Positions 1 to 12,365 of a DNA stretch of 64,000 nt are shown piece after piece; the first letter of the stretch is position 1, and each line of letters starts with the position of its first letter. A program made the translations under genes and the position numbers. This DNA is from Tremella fuciformis (Eukaryota > Basidiomycota > Tremellomycetes > Tremellales > Tremellaceae). The stretch lies in assembly GCA_032768795.1 (NCBI GenBank), contig CP136492.1, forward strand, positions 558,001 through 622,000, read 5' to 3'. Below the pieces are notes generated by a model that worked only from the letters and a program-made list of their open reading frames with translations, made no database searches and was not told where the DNA came from.

Positions 1-3000
1 GAAGCTGATTCATCAAGGTCGGTAGTATCGCTCGAATTGCTTGGTCATCATTCATCGCGAGGATGTCGATAAGCCGCCATGCTGTCGCAAGCGGCAACCG
101 GCTTATCTGAGCCACGCGCGCTGAGACTGCTGGTGCGTCGCTCGCCAACACCTGTTGCACCATGGAAAGACAGTCTTCGATTTGTGTGGCATCAGCGAGC
201 CCTCGTAGTGCTGTACCGATGATGTGAGAGCCAAGAGACATCCATTCCATCGCAGAGATACCACCCAGGAGCGCTCGAAGCGCTGGAATCAGATCCATGC
301 GCCCTGACGCTTCGGATGTAGTCCGCAGGTACTGCAAGAAGGCTTGCGCAGCTGTCGGCTGGAAGGCCACGAGCTCGGCGACCAGCATGATAGCCTCGAA
401 CCCGCCGAGCTCCACCAGTCTTTCGACGTCACCTTTTGTCACATGAAGCTTTATCGGCGTTTCGCCTCTGGGTCTCCGTCGAGTCTCATCGATCTGTACG
501 AGCTGTCTTAACGGATCGATCACGCTCAAGTCGAGCAGAACGGGAAGGTGACCGAATGCCAAGGACACGTCTGTGCTCTTGCAGAGCAGCTCGCCGAGAA
601 TGTCGGCAACGGTCTCTCTCGGGAGTGTGGAGAGCCGCTTTGGCTTTTTCAGCAGCCGTTCTGCTACTTGTTTCGCCTGCTGCGCGGTCAAGAATCGTAT
701 CCACGGCCGGGTGACTGTCAGAGTCTTCAATGTCAGCTCATTGCTCTGCGAGCGCCGCATGACTTGCTTCGAGGAGTTTATCGCCCTTGGGCTTCTGGTC
801 AAACGCTTCTACGCAGTGTAGTGGGTAAAACTCTGCCACCAAACTGTCTTCTGGAGAGTCGGGAGATAGACATTGGATGATGCGGGCTAGCAGTGTTCGA
901 ATCTCGTCCCTTTGGAAGGTGGTGAACAGATCCCGCATCTCGACACTGTCGAAGATGGACGCCTTGAGACGGGGCGATGGATGGCGCGACAGACATCGAG
1001 ATAAGATCTCGAGTAAGAAATATCGCTCAGATACAGTACGAGATGGTACACATGCGAGGTGGGCGGCCAGACGTCCTATCATGGCGATTTGACCTTCCGA
1101 GCCGGACAAAACGAACGATCTGGCGAATTGGTCCTCAACAATCGGCGACGAGTGGGTCATGCCTTTGAGGAGCCGACAATGGAACGAACGGTCTTGCCAT
1201 AACCTTGACCATCAGTGTCCAATCGAATCTGCAATGATGGCTTACTTTTCATCCGCCAAGGTGGGCTGTGGTTCCTGTACACTCTTACCATTCACCGCGT
1301 TGGTCTTCCCACGCATGAAGCGGACATCGCTGCGCATGGAGTGCAAAATGGCATTGAGCCCTGGGCGATCTTGACCTAGCTCCTGCGCCTCCGCCAGGAT
1401 CTGCGCGACCTTCTCAATGACAGCATCCACAAATTGCCCATCCCTCTGCTTGCTGAAGAAGCCTGGCAGCAGCCGGCGCAGATAGTTGAGGACCACCGCA
1501 GCCGCTTCGGTCGAGATATGTTGCCCCTTGATCTTGGCATGCAGCTGTTCGAGTATCGTCATCAGGAGCGGGCTCGGCATCTCCTCGCGCTTCGACCAGG
1601 AGAGATAGCCGGGTAAAAGGTTGGTCAGATCTTCGAGGTATTTATAAGGCGCTTTTTCACATCGCTTGACACAGTCGTCGAAGAACGATAAGAGGTGGAT
1701 CTGTTGAGTCAGAAGCACCGGATCGAGGGTGGTTGGATTTCGGGGCATCGCATTTAGCCAGAGGTCGAGCTCGGAAGGATCGTGTTCGAAGAGCATGGTC
1801 GGGTTGAGAAGTCGCTCTATAAGCTGCGTGGCCATATTGAATGTCATGGATTGACGGGTGCTGAGCAGGAGCTGCAGGATGTGATACAGGTAAGTGTACT
1901 GTGAGCTCGCTTGCCGTCAGCGCGCAATCGCAGAAGAACAGAACCATCGCGCACCTGCTTTATTGATCCATTGCCAATCTCGCCATTCCGTTAGAAGCTC
2001 GAGCACATGCAATTGACTGAGCGCCTCGAAGCTCTGCACGTCTCCCTTGGCGTGGCCGAAGCCTCCGCCCATACCCGCGGTCCCTACAGTGCCAACACTG
2101 GCTATCGTGGCGGTGTCGTCTACCACACTACTAGACCGGGCCTCTTTGCGTTGACGTCGCTCGGCCTTGACACTCGAAGATGACACGAGCAGCTTGCCGG
2201 GATCGAACTTGATCTCGTATGCTATGCTCGGCATGGTCTTGTAGTATAAGCGAAAGAGGTGTAGTGCAGACTCAGTGAGCATCGCAGATCGAGTCGCCAG
2301 CGCTTTCTCAGCATCTGTCTCTGGCTCCGCCGGGGCCATGGTAGCCGACTTTTGGGCAAAGGCTATGATGGCCTGTATCTCAGGTGCACGACGGCGAGCC
2401 TCGGATTCGAGTTTCCTTCTGGCTGTTGTCCAAGGATTTTGAGTGGAGGAACCCGATGGCTGCGAGTCCACCTGGTCCTCGATACTTCGGAAGATGGCGA
2501 TGACCGCGTCAAGCTTTTGCAGACAGCGCACCAGGGTCGTGGCCGTCATGTGTTGAACGAGGGCATCGCCAGCCAGAAGGGCCTTGGACAGATAGTCCTT
2601 CCGCATGGGTGAGGGGATGATGGATTCGATGACTACCGAAATCTCGGGCGGGGTTTGTCGAAATGGCAGCTCAGCGTCCTCCAACACCGCCATCGAGCCT
2701 TTGACTGGTGCTTGGCGGAAAAAGTCGACGCTAGGCGGCGGAATTGAGACAATGCGCCCAACATAAGCCATCGTGGCAAACCACCGAGCGTGAAGTTTGG
2801 GATCGAGCGCTAAGGCCGAGTGGGACCAATAGCTTGCTACCAACTCCGGGCAGGCTTGAAGCACCTTGATAACCCATTGGCCGACCTTGTCCTGCTCGTC
2901 TACGACTTTTGACCCTACTCGGCGCACGACGTTTGACAGAATCCGGTTGTGCAGCCCTTGCCTGAGCTTCTCTTCCGGGTCTGCGCGGGGGTTGTGAAAC

Positions 3001-4285
3001 TCCTCGTCCAGTGCTCCTACTTTCTTTTCGGCGGGTTGGCGAGGGTACCAGCCCTCGTCTTGGAAGCACAGCCCCACTCCGGGCTGCGTGGTCACGCCAT
3101 CCAGAAAGGCGGACAAGATTTCGCCCAACTTCTTGCCAGTGGTCGGTTCTGTCTCTGCACGGCTGAGCATTGGAAGCAGGCCCTCGAGCGCCTTCTCATT
3201 GAGCAGCGTGAGTGCTGTCCTCCTGGCTACGCCGACCCCAGTGTTTGACGGAGAGATTGCCCGCCACACGGAATCGAGAACGCGGTAGACGGTGATCGGC
3301 GGGTCGGAAGAGAGATTTGACCAAATGTGGGGCACAATGAAACGCGCATTGACCTGGAGTGCCGAGGAAGAGAGGAGAGGCAGTATGAGCCGCAGCAGAG
3401 CGTGTCGTATGTCTGTTGTCAGGCTCCGACGGAGTTCGGCCCAGAGGAACCAGTCAACTCACCGAGTCTATCCAGGGGATCCCGATCTCCATATACCGGC
3501 ACCCCTTCTTTATTCCGCCTTCTCATACCCAGCATCTTCCCCATTCGTCTCGTACACCCGCCCTCGGCCAATGTTGACCAGACACGAAGGCCCAAGCGGC
3601 CATCGTCATTGTGGGTCCCAGGTTGCGGTGGGTCAACATGAAGTGCCGCTGCGGCTAGCTCGACCCCGGCTAGCGCCTCGTCCCGCTTCTCCGACTGGCA
3701 AAGGTGGCAAAGCTACATATGAGCTCCTAAACGTGTGATTACCGACCAAAATCAGTCCGACGTACCAGTTCTGCATACGGCTCATTCGTAGCGATGATTT
3801 TGTTCACCAGGCCAGTCAACGAGGACCGAAAGAAGGGCAGAGGCGTTAAAATGTTGATTATCGTCGCAAGTAGTTTGGCTGAGGAAGCTGCTACCCCTTC
3901 ACTCTTCTGCTGTTCATAATTAGCCTGGGCACTGTAGCAGATGTCAGCCTTACGCGGTCTCCTTGTTGCCATGCTGCGAAAATCTCATCGCAAGTTGGCG
4001 AGAGCTCGAGGTATTGCTGCAGGATCGTGACGACCGGATGATTGATGGAGAGAGGAAGGCGAGAATGGGGAGTGGATATGTGCTCATATAGAGAGGTGAG
4101 AGCTGTCTCCGTGAGCCGCATTACCGCAGTTCAGCATGGGCGCCAAACGTACTTTGAGGTGGACCGGTCTGAAGAGCTATTTGCACTTGCCGCCCAGAAT
4201 TGAAAGAGGTCTTGATGGCTCCGCTGACGGCGGGTTGTGGGACGTCACCGTTGGCGGCTTCTCTCGCCTCTCTCTTGCGCTTCAT
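1..4285 (-). CDS. URB1: Nucleolar pre-ribosomal-associated protein 1 (Urb1/Npa1), C-terminus outside window
   Basis: Urb1/Npa1 is a large nucleolar alpha-helical-repeat protein needed for early 60S pre-ribosome assembly. The N-terminal part matches the Npa1 domain: a basic start (MKRKREAREAANGD), a segment reading HPVVTILQQYLEL, and later YRVLDSVWRAISPSN followed by LSKALLAGDALVQH. Start taken at the ATG complementary to 4283-4285. A short intron of about 50 nt near 4155-4104 joins the first exon to a helix beginning LTSLYEHIS. Further exons run through about 3970-3740, 3710-3460, 3335-1960, 1850-1240 and 1160-1. The frame is still open at base 1, so the C-terminal half lies outside. It is transcribed divergently from PRO1 with about 200 bp between the starts. 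The family assignment rests on remembered similarity; other HEAT-like ribosome factors are less likely. Confidence 0.85.
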
Positions 4286-4491
4286 CTTCAGCCTCTATCC
4301 CACCTCTGGGGCCCTTCGTTGTAAAGAGAGCCTACTTTCAAAATCTCGTTGCATTGAGCCGTCGCCGACGGGTCACGTGTTTGCTCGCGTGGCATGGCGA
4401 TTTGCTTCCGTCGCTACTCGAGATTTCCGGGGAACAGTGCAAGCGGATGTCTGTTGTCCATTCCAGTCTGCGGGCAAGGGCAGTCGTGAAC
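4286..4491. promoter_or_regulatory. Divergent promoter URB1/PRO1 with CACGTG box
   Basis: About 200 bp separate two divergent start codons. A CACGTG palindrome lies at 4374-4379. In fungi this is the core of Cbf1/bHLH sites. An in-frame ATG at 4447 could also be the PRO1 start, which would shorten the intergenic space. Confidence 0.5.
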
Positions 4492-6439
4492 ATGTCGCAG
4501 ACCGCAGGCCCTAGTACGAGAGCAGGCAGGACGGTAAGTCTTCATGGAAACCGAGGTGCTGTGCGCTGACGGGCAGCCGAAAGTCAAGTCCTCCTTGACT
4601 ATCGTCATCAAGCTCGGTACGCCCTTTCCTCCGGAATGCTTGATGGTCGCATGCACCATGATGGCGCGCAAGACTGACTGACAGGCACATCATCTATCGT
4701 CTCTCCTACCTATCCCTTTCTCCCACTACTACAACTCTTGTCGTCGATAGTCGAAGCGGTTGTCAAGCTCCGAGAACTGGGGCATCGGGTTGTGATATGT
4801 TCTTCAGGTGCCATTGGAGTAGGACTCCGGCGGATGGGCTACAAGGAGCGAGGGAAGCTGCTATCGCAAAAGCAGGTAGGCGCTGGCTGTTCCCTTGCAC
4901 GGCGGCTGCGCTCATACCTAGGCGCTGGCAGCTGTGGGACAGGGGCGGCTGATTGCTCTGTGGGACAACCTGTTCTCGCAGTTGGACCAGCCTATTGCCC
5001 AAATCCTGCTCACTCGTACCGACATTTCAGACGTGAGCTCACGTTAAAAACCCGCTGGAGCTGAGCTGACCTCCAGCGTACCCGCTATCTCAATGCCCAA
5101 AATACGTTCAACGAGCTCCTTGCCATGGGTGTCATTCCCATTGTCAACGAGAACGATACTGTCTCCGTGACGGTAAGCCCTTCCATTGTAACGAGGAGGT
5201 CTGATTGACCGTGTAGGAAATCAAATTCGGCGACAACGACACCCTATCCGCCATCACCTCGGGCATCGTCCATGCCGACTACTTGTTCCTCCTGACCGAC
5301 GTCGAGTGCCTGTACACCGACAATCCTCGGCATAACCCGGACGCCAAGCCCGTGCGCGTCGTGCGAGATATCGAGAAGATCAAGCAGCAGGTATCAGTGG
5401 CGACTTTCGGAACAGCGCTGGGTACAGGCGGCATGTCGACCAAGCTCATTGCAGCCGAGCTGGCTACTGCTGCAGGGACAACGGCTGTGATCATGCATTC
5501 CGCCAAGGTAGACGATATCTTCGACGTCATCGATGGAGGAGTGGGACCGTCAAGAGAGGAGTCAGAGACACCGCACCTTGACGAAGGGCCTTTGTGTACG
5601 CGATTCTTGCGGAGAGACGTCGCGATGAAAGAGTGAGCAGTCCAATCACTCACCCGCGGGAGCTCAGGGGGCTGATCTTCAGTCGGAAATGGTGGATCAC
5701 ACATGGGCTTCATGCCGCCGGCACAGTGGTCATTGACGAAGGAGCACTCCGCGCCATCTCGCGGAAGGAGTCAGGAGGTCGACTGCTTCCTGCCGGTGTT
5801 GTGCGGGTTGAAGGGGGACCATTCGCATCGCATCAGGCTGTCAGAATCGTCGTGAGGCGTCGCCGGCGGCGGCCAAGGAGCAATTCCAAGACCCACTCGC
5901 AAGACGCAGGCCACCGCCCATCGCTTGACGAGTCTCCCCTGCCCACTCCCAGCCGCCTGCATACCTCTTCGACCCCAAACTCGCCCTTACCGGCTCTGAC
6001 CGCACTGGCATCCCTACGACACGGACCGTCCCCGCTCCTGTCGACTACGCATCCCTCTGATCCCAGCTCGCCCTCGTCGTCGCAGCCCGACACACCGACC
6101 ATCGAGCCAGCCATGAGCCTCAGCTCGAGTATCGCGTCCCTCGATCCGCTCAGCAGGAGCATACCCCCCAGCCCGGCCATCCATGCCATGGCCGAGAAGA
6201 TGGGCAACTTCAGCATCAGCATGAATGGCTCCACGTCCAGCTTGAGGCCCGAGATTCACTCGCAGGCCTTGACCGTGGAGGAGGGCGGCGAGTGGGAGGA
6301 GGTCGAGGTTGGCAAAGGGCTCGCGCAGTACAACTCGGTCGAGATTGATCGGATAAAGGGCATGAAGAGCGCCCATATCGAGCAGGTGCTCGGGTACAGC
6401 GAGAGCGAGCATGTTGTAGATAGCATCACGCTGTTCTGA
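4492..6439 (+). CDS. PRO1: Glutamate 5-kinase (gamma-glutamyl kinase) with interrupted PUA domain
   Basis: Phosphorylates L-glutamate in the first step of proline synthesis (cytosol). The amino-acid-kinase domain is assembled from several exons: [13 protein letters not shown] (ATP loop), [54 protein letters not shown], and [15 protein letters not shown]. All are typical of G5K. The C-terminal PUA domain follows ([19 protein letters not shown], then [11 protein letters not shown]) and ends with [12 protein letters not shown] and [13 protein letters not shown], as in yeast Pro1. Between these PUA parts sits a Ser/Pro-rich, low-complexity stretch of about 130 codons (about 5860-6270), unusual for the family. 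Introns: 4534-4576, one ending before 4690, one in 4876-4921, others near 5030-5075, 5172-5217 and 5632-5681. An in-frame upstream ATG at 4447 is an alternative start. Confidence 0.95.
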
Positions 6440-6665
6440 CACAATCATCATCGTCACCACACCATGCAGCATGTTGATGGGTTGTAGTCTACATCTGCAT
6501 ATCTGACATTCTAGGTCATGCGGGTCATTTATTATGTTCAGCAAGATTGAACTAAGGTATCTGCGTGCGTGTGATGTCTCCTCCCTCCTGATGCCCGTCA
6601 TCTGGCCATTTCCTCACACCACTCTCCTCGCCTACGCCCATCTCCTCTCCTCGTGTCTTTGCAGC

Positions 6666-7898
6666 TCATACCTTGCGACCTTTGAGAGCCGCAGTCTCCC
6701 TGGCCGCCTGCCTCTCGGCAAGGTCGACTCCAACGAGCTGACGATTATAAGTGCGCGATCTGTAGTGTAGGAGGCTCCAGGACTTACAATCTTGCTCGCC
6801 TTCCAGAACTGTACGACGTTGATGAGTTGCTTGCCAAGCATTATCGGCAGCGAGATGAGACCCGCCACCTGCGGCCACGTAGCGGTGCGCAGAGCCCACA
6901 CGAGGTACGCGAAGAGCTTGGGCTGCGCGACGGCGAGCTGGGCGGTGAGATACTCTGGTATGGGGAAGGCGGGGTAGATGGGCTTGGTCCAGTACGCGTT
7001 GAGGTACAGGCAGACGAAGAACATCTCGTTCATGAAGCAGAAGATGAAGAGTGTGCGCTGTCCGTGAGCTTCGAAGCCCAGTACAAGCGGTGAGGAGACG
7101 GACCGAGTCGTTGTAGTACAGCCAGAGGATACGGCTGACATCGGACGTGACGGCCTTGTGGCTCGAGCTGCCCGTGACGAGCGACCTGTCCTCAGCCACT
7201 GCCCGTGCAGAACACAAGAGGCTCACGAGTACATGTGGATGTAGTGCGAGGAAAAGTCGAGCGTGATGAGGAACTGGAAGAGCAGCTGCAGCCGCGGGTA
7301 CGCGGTCGACAGGAAGCACAGCAAGCACGCGGTGGTGCATCGGTCGGTGACCATATCCAGCACGGCGCCAAACTTGCTCGTCTGCCCGAGGGCCCGCGCG
7401 GCCTGGCCGTCCACAGCGTCCAGCAGGCAGCTCAGCGCGTAGAGCGCCGTGCATACTTTGGGGTGGATCGGCATGTAGTACAGCGATGCGCCGGCCAGCA
7501 CGACGCGCGAGTAGCCGATGAGGTTTGGGACAAAGAGGAAGACGTTCTCGTCGACGCTGCGGGCGTCAGTACCGTCCAGTCGCCCCAGCATGTAGGCTCA
7601 CGTGGTCGTTCTGCTCGGTGTGACGGGAAGGTAGCGTCAGCTTGAATCTCACAATCACTGCCAAGGGGATGCGCACGCGAGGTCCACAGCACTGCCTGTC
7701 AGCGTCGTCCTCTATCGACAACGGGCCCAGCATGGCTAAAGAGAGGACTCACTACTTGGCATCAAACACCTCGTCCACCCGCGTCCTGCTCCCCTCTCTT
7801 CGTCGCGTGACCACCTCTCCAGTCATATTTGGCTGGACTGCGCTCGATGACGAGTCTGGTGCCGGCGATGATTGTTTGGACCGCGTGGTGGGTGCCAT
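6666..7898 (-). CDS. PIS1: Phosphatidylinositol synthase (CDP-diacylglycerol-inositol 3-phosphatidyltransferase)
   Basis: Joins CDP-diacylglycerol and myo-inositol to make phosphatidylinositol in the ER membrane. The CDP-alcohol phosphatidyltransferase motif D-G-x2-A-R-x8-G-x3-D-x3-D is complete (DGQAARALGQTSKFGAVLDM then VTD, about residues 98-120). Upstream is VDENVFLFVPNLIGYSRVVL, the usual N-terminus of fungal PI synthases. Several hydrophobic segments follow (CFLSTAYPRLQLLFQFLI, LFIFCFMNEMFFVCLYL). The C-terminus is LVGVDLAERQAA. The start is the ATG at 7896-7898 (MAPTTRSKQS). A GTGAGT donor at 7752 and an acceptor at 7557 define a first intron of about 196 nt that keeps frame (AK-Y-VDEN), long for this locus. 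The last intron ends just before LVGVDL. Divergent from COG6. Confidence 0.93.
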
Positions 7899-8208
7899 GG
7901 GAAATTGTCGGTCACAAGATCTCCCTTGTCTCTCCGATATCAACGACAAGGCGATGCCAGTCTGGGTCTTCGCTGCCGAGCAGATGAGGATGCGTAGGAG
8001 GACAGGATGCTTGTCAAACACTAGAGTAGAAAGGCCGTCGTGGACTATTTGACATGTCCCACCACCGTCGGGCACTGGACTTCGGCCAATTCCCGGCACG
8101 CCGAGATCAATCTTACGTAAACCTTTGCTGGACACGCGCTTGAGAGCTCACCGTTCAGAACGAGGTGATATAGAGGTTTGTGGGTAGCAACCAAGGCGGC
8201 GAGGCAGT
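7899..8208. promoter_or_regulatory. Divergent intergenic region PIS1/COG6
   Basis: About 310 bp between two start codons. I see no strong palindrome or known motif; it is assumed to hold both promoters and leaders. Confidence 0.4.
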
Positions 8209-10664
8209 ATGGCAGAAGCGGGCTCGCCTCCTCGTCCTCCTCCCCGATCGCTGTCTACGGCATCGGCCTCGCTCGTCTCTGCCGCCCCCACTGCACTGCC
8301 CTCGTCACGCAATAACCCCATCTCGCTTCGGATCTACAAGTCGATATCCACCACGTTCGATGATCCATCATCACGAGAAGCGCTCGAGATCGCCTCGTCG
8401 TTCTATGCGCCGAGATCGACGCTGGAGAAAGGCAAAGGCAAAGCCGACGACGTAGACTGGGACAATGATGAGGACCTGCCTCGGCGCCGGACACTCAAGG
8501 GCCAGTCGGCCGCCATGGCTCGCAAGTATCTCAAGCGGGATGTGGAGAGCAAACTTGCTGGAGGGAGCAGGCGATTTCTCGAGGCGTTCGGGGAAGTCGA
8601 CAAGGTCAGCTAGCTTACTCATCGCTTGTCACAGCTGACGCCCGGCAGAAGCTAGCCGTGCTTCGGGAACACATGCAGGACATGCAGCTGCGCTGCGATC
8701 AGGTGCAGGCCGAGCTGGACCAAGCCAACAGCGGGACAAAGAACCTCCTTGAACGAGCCGATGGACTACGACAGCAGAGGCGAGCCTTGGCATACCCCAT
8801 CGTCAGGCCGTCGCTGACGAGACAGGGAGACAGCCCAGATGCGCTCCGCCATCATTTCCGTCTTTCTCGCCAGGTTCACCCTGTCCGAAACCGAGCTGGC
8901 GGCTCTCACTTCGCGAGAGGTACCAGTGGGCCATCCAGTATTTGATGCTCTGGACAAGGTTGAGCGGATACGACGGGACTGCGAATCGCTCTTGGCTGGC
9001 GAGGAGGGCAAAACGCAGGCTGGGTGCGCCCAACTGGATTCGACTGGAAGATGAGTGCTGATAACAGCTTGGACATCATGGCAGCCACGAGCGAGCAGAT
9101 GGAAGCGGGGTACAAGAAGATCCACCGATGGTGTCAGTTCGAGTTCCGGCAGTACACCAAGGAGGGTCACCTGGAGGTCGGACCGGTGATGCGCGAAGCG
9201 GTCAGGCGATTGCAGGCCAGGCCTGCGTTGTTCTCGTGAGACGATCCATGCTACGGCATGCGCTCATAACAGGGATGTTGTTTCGCAGCTCACCTACACC
9301 CGGCAGCAGTCCGTGCTCAACGCATTCCTGGATGCCCTCACCCGTGGGGGCCCGAACGGTCTTCCTCGACCAATTGAGATCCACGCTCATGATCCCACGC
9401 GATATGTGGGCGATATGCTGGCATGGGTTCATCAAACCACGGCGAGTGAGCACGAGTCCCTCGAGAGTCTTTTTGGCGTCAAAGAGCGGAGACGTATGGT
9501 GGGCGCGGAAAGGCAGAGGGATGAGAGCGATAAGATGGTTGCCGAAGCTTTGGACAAGGATCTTGACGGTTTAAGCCGACCTCTTAAGGCGAGTCAGCTC
9601 ACGTACGGCATTTGGCAGAGCTGATATTAGATGCGTATACAGCAGACGATCAAGAGCCAAGAAGGGGTCATAATGGCATACAGGATTGCGAACCTCCTGC
9701 AATTCTACTTGGTCACTATGCGGAAGACCATCGGAGGCGAGGCTCTACTCGTCAAGACTCTGCAGGGGATATACGACGAGTCGTACTCTGCTTTCCTCGA
9801 GACGCTCGATGCGCAAGGTCGATCGCTTCTTCGGTTCTTGCACGTGAGTCTGTCCACAGCGACATATCAGTCATCAGTGCAGGACTGACAACAGCCGCCG
9901 GACGCCAACCTCACCCCTCCACTCGCATTGCGAGACTCGTGTCAGATCCTGCGCGAGGTCATTGCTGTCTACGACACTTCGCTCGTAGATGAGTCCGACC
10001 GCACGTCCGACTTTGCCGACGTGCTCGAGAGAGCCGTGGGCCCCGCTGTCGAGATGTGCGAGAAGATGTCCGAGCTGCGCAAATCCTCGGCGTGGGACAA
10101 GGACATCTTCCTCATCAACTGCCTGATGTACCTCGAGGCGAGTCCCTTGCCTGTAGCAGGCATCTAGCAGCGGAACGCGCGCTGACGATGTAGCACACGC
10201 TCGAAGCGTACCCCTTTACGGCGCCGCGGCTCGAGAAGCTGCAGGCGCAGATCCAATCGCACGTCGAGTCGATGACGTACGAACACCACGGCCAGCTGCT
10301 TGAGCAGTCCGGCCTCGCACCCATCATGAAGACCATCCGGACCCGACCGCCAGACACGCCCCTGTCGCGCTTACCAGCCACGGCGCCCAAGCCGCTCACG
10401 CAGGCACTGTCGACATTCACCTCGTTCCTCGGCACGATCGATGTCTACTCGTCTCCGCGCTTGGCGCTGCTCAGCTCGGCGCGCCTCAGCGAGGAGATAC
10501 ACCGCCGGGCGCTGGCCAAGATCAGCCAGGCGTACGGCGAGCTGTGCGAGCGCGTGCTGGACAAGAAGGAGGGGTACGAGTTTGCCGAGACACTCCTGCG
10601 CCGGGGCAAGGAGGAGGTGGCGGTGGCGCTGGGCGTGCACGATGAGGATGGCGAGTTGTATTGA
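8209..10664 (+). CDS. COG6: Conserved oligomeric Golgi complex subunit 6
   Basis: Subunit of lobe B of the COG tethering complex, which acts on retrograde vesicles at the Golgi. The N-terminus has a short Ser/Pro/Ala-rich leader, then [20 protein letters not shown] and [12 protein letters not shown], the characteristic Cog6 opening. A coiled-coil segment follows ([20 protein letters not shown]). Later exons encode RVSGTL-type Cog6 helices such as [20 protein letters not shown] and [17 protein letters not shown]. The end reads [19 protein letters not shown] then LY and stop. At least six short introns (for example around 8606-8648, 9236-9288, 9844-9895 and 10140-10193) interrupt the frame. The total length, roughly 700 residues, fits the family. 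It converges with SEC53, with about 100 bp between the stop codons. Confidence 0.93.
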
Positions 10665-10763
10665 TTTTCCACGGCATGGAAGGGAGAGCCGATAGCTATG
10701 CATATCCCATCTAATCATCCCAAGAAGTGTAATCTCTGCGGGTTGGCAGATAATGTGTTTAGC

Positions 10764-11921
10764 TTAGGCCTTGCTGAAGAACAGCTCTTCGAGCTGGCGC
10801 AGGGTGTCCTCGGGGTTCTTGACGGTGTGGCCGATGGTGCGAGGGTCGGAGAAGATTTCCTGTGGGTCAGCGAAGCAGCTGTAGAGCACTTAGACAACAC
10901 AGACATAGTCGTTGCCGCCCTTGAAGGTCTAAAAGTGAGTGACTGCGCAGCAGGACGAGGTGGTACTCACCTTGTCGCCGAAGAAGTGGATTTCCTTGAA
11001 GCCTTCCTGCTCGACGTGGCGGAGAGAGTAGGTCTTGTCCCAGCCTTAGAGGTCAGCTACTACTAAGCTCCTGCCGCAAGGAAGACTCGCCCTTGGGGAA
11101 GACGTCAAAGGAGATCTGGCCGCCGATAGAGAAGGTCAAGCCAAGGTGGGCGAACTTTTCCTGCAGCACCGACACCATGGTCGTGCGGATGTTGTGTTGC
11201 TGCTGGTCAGCCCGAGCCACCTGGACAGGTAGTCGGAGACGCACCTTGTCGTACGCCTCAAACTCGTCACGCTCCTGCTTGCTGGTGCGTCAGCCTAGCT
11301 ATCTGAATGACAAGGAAGACCCACGAGGCGTTACGCCCCACTGGGGAGATGTTGATCATGCCATTTCGGAATTCGATGAAGGTGCCTCTGAAGATCAGCT
11401 CGAGCTTAGCAATCATGCGCGGATGCGCGCACCGCTTGATGGGGCAGTCGACCTCGGACAGGTAGCGCAGGACAAAGTTTACGAGCTTCTTGTACTCGTC
11501 CTCGCCCACGTGCTGGATGAAGCTGGCGGATGCGAGCTGCTTGTTGAGCTTGTAGGCGATAAGGCCGTTCTCGGCGAAGCCAAAGTCGAATGACGCGAGG
11601 GCTGCCATCAGCTCGGCTCTTCAGCTGCTCTCCTGCTGTCTCCGCCCCGAGATACTGACGCCCTCAGACAGTGGACTGATGCGACTCACGCTCCTGTCCG
11701 TCCACCTCGAGCTGCCACACGATCTTGGACAGATCGCTGCCTCCCACAAATGCCGTGGCGGTGTAGTCGCGCAGCTTCTGCAGAGCCATGATCATCTCTG
11801 ACGAGCCCTTCTGTCGGGGTTTGGTGAGCGTGTCGTCGACGTCGAACATGACCAGGACGCCCGGGAGCTTGCGCTCGGCGAAGGGCTTTACGCCGTGAGG
11901 GAAGACGTCGGCGGCGGACAT
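10764..11921 (-). CDS. SEC53: Phosphomannomutase
   Basis: Interconverts mannose-6-phosphate and mannose-1-phosphate, the supply step for GDP-mannose used in N- and O-glycosylation and GPI anchors; cytosolic HAD-type enzyme. The start ATG (11919-11921) gives [10 protein letters not shown], then the HAD nucleophile motif DVDDTLT (about residues 27-33) and [19 protein letters not shown]. Further exons carry [62 protein letters not shown], then a short exon with HFFGDK and one ending [12 protein letters not shown]. All are standard eukaryotic PMM blocks. About six introns, each roughly 45-60 nt. It shares an upstream region with the divergent ER acetyl-CoA transporter gene. Identification is very secure. 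Confidence 0.97.
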
Positions 11922-12365
11922 GTTGCAGTGAAGACAGATATTTGAGGGCCGAGGGTCGGTGCTAAAAGAGCAGCTCTTTGCTGTCTGGCAGTAGAAATGA
12001 AAGACTTGGAGAAAGAAGACGAACGAGTGGAATTCCAACGCGACGACGCCCTTCGCAGTGGTGTCCGGAATCGGGTTAAAGTTCGGATCCGGCGGAAGCG
12101 AACTAACGCTCCCACGCTATCGACCCTGAACCCACGTGCCTGATTGGGTGTCAGTGTGACGTGGCAGGGAATCAAATGGATCAGACCCCAGCTAGGGGCG
12201 TGGTGGAGGTGAGGAGCGAGGAGAAAGATCAGTCACGAAACACGTCGACAACTTGCTGGCAATACCATGATCCAGCTGGACTCCTTTCTCCTCTCTCCTC
12301 CTTCTCTAGACATTCCTATATCTGAGCAGTAGAACAGACCGGGCATACCCCAGTATCACCCCCAG
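11922..12365. promoter_or_regulatory. Divergent promoter SEC53/acetyl-CoA transporter with ACGTG elements and CCAAT box
   Basis: 444 bp between the two ATGs. It contains CACGTG at 12133-12138, an inverted CCAAT box (ATTGG) at 12143-12147, and TGACGTGG at 12157-12164. The last equals the core of the metazoan unfolded-protein-response element bound by bZIP factors of the XBP1 type. The right half is C/T-rich (about 12265-12315), as expected of a fungal leader. That bZIP proteins bind here is inference. Confidence 0.5.
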
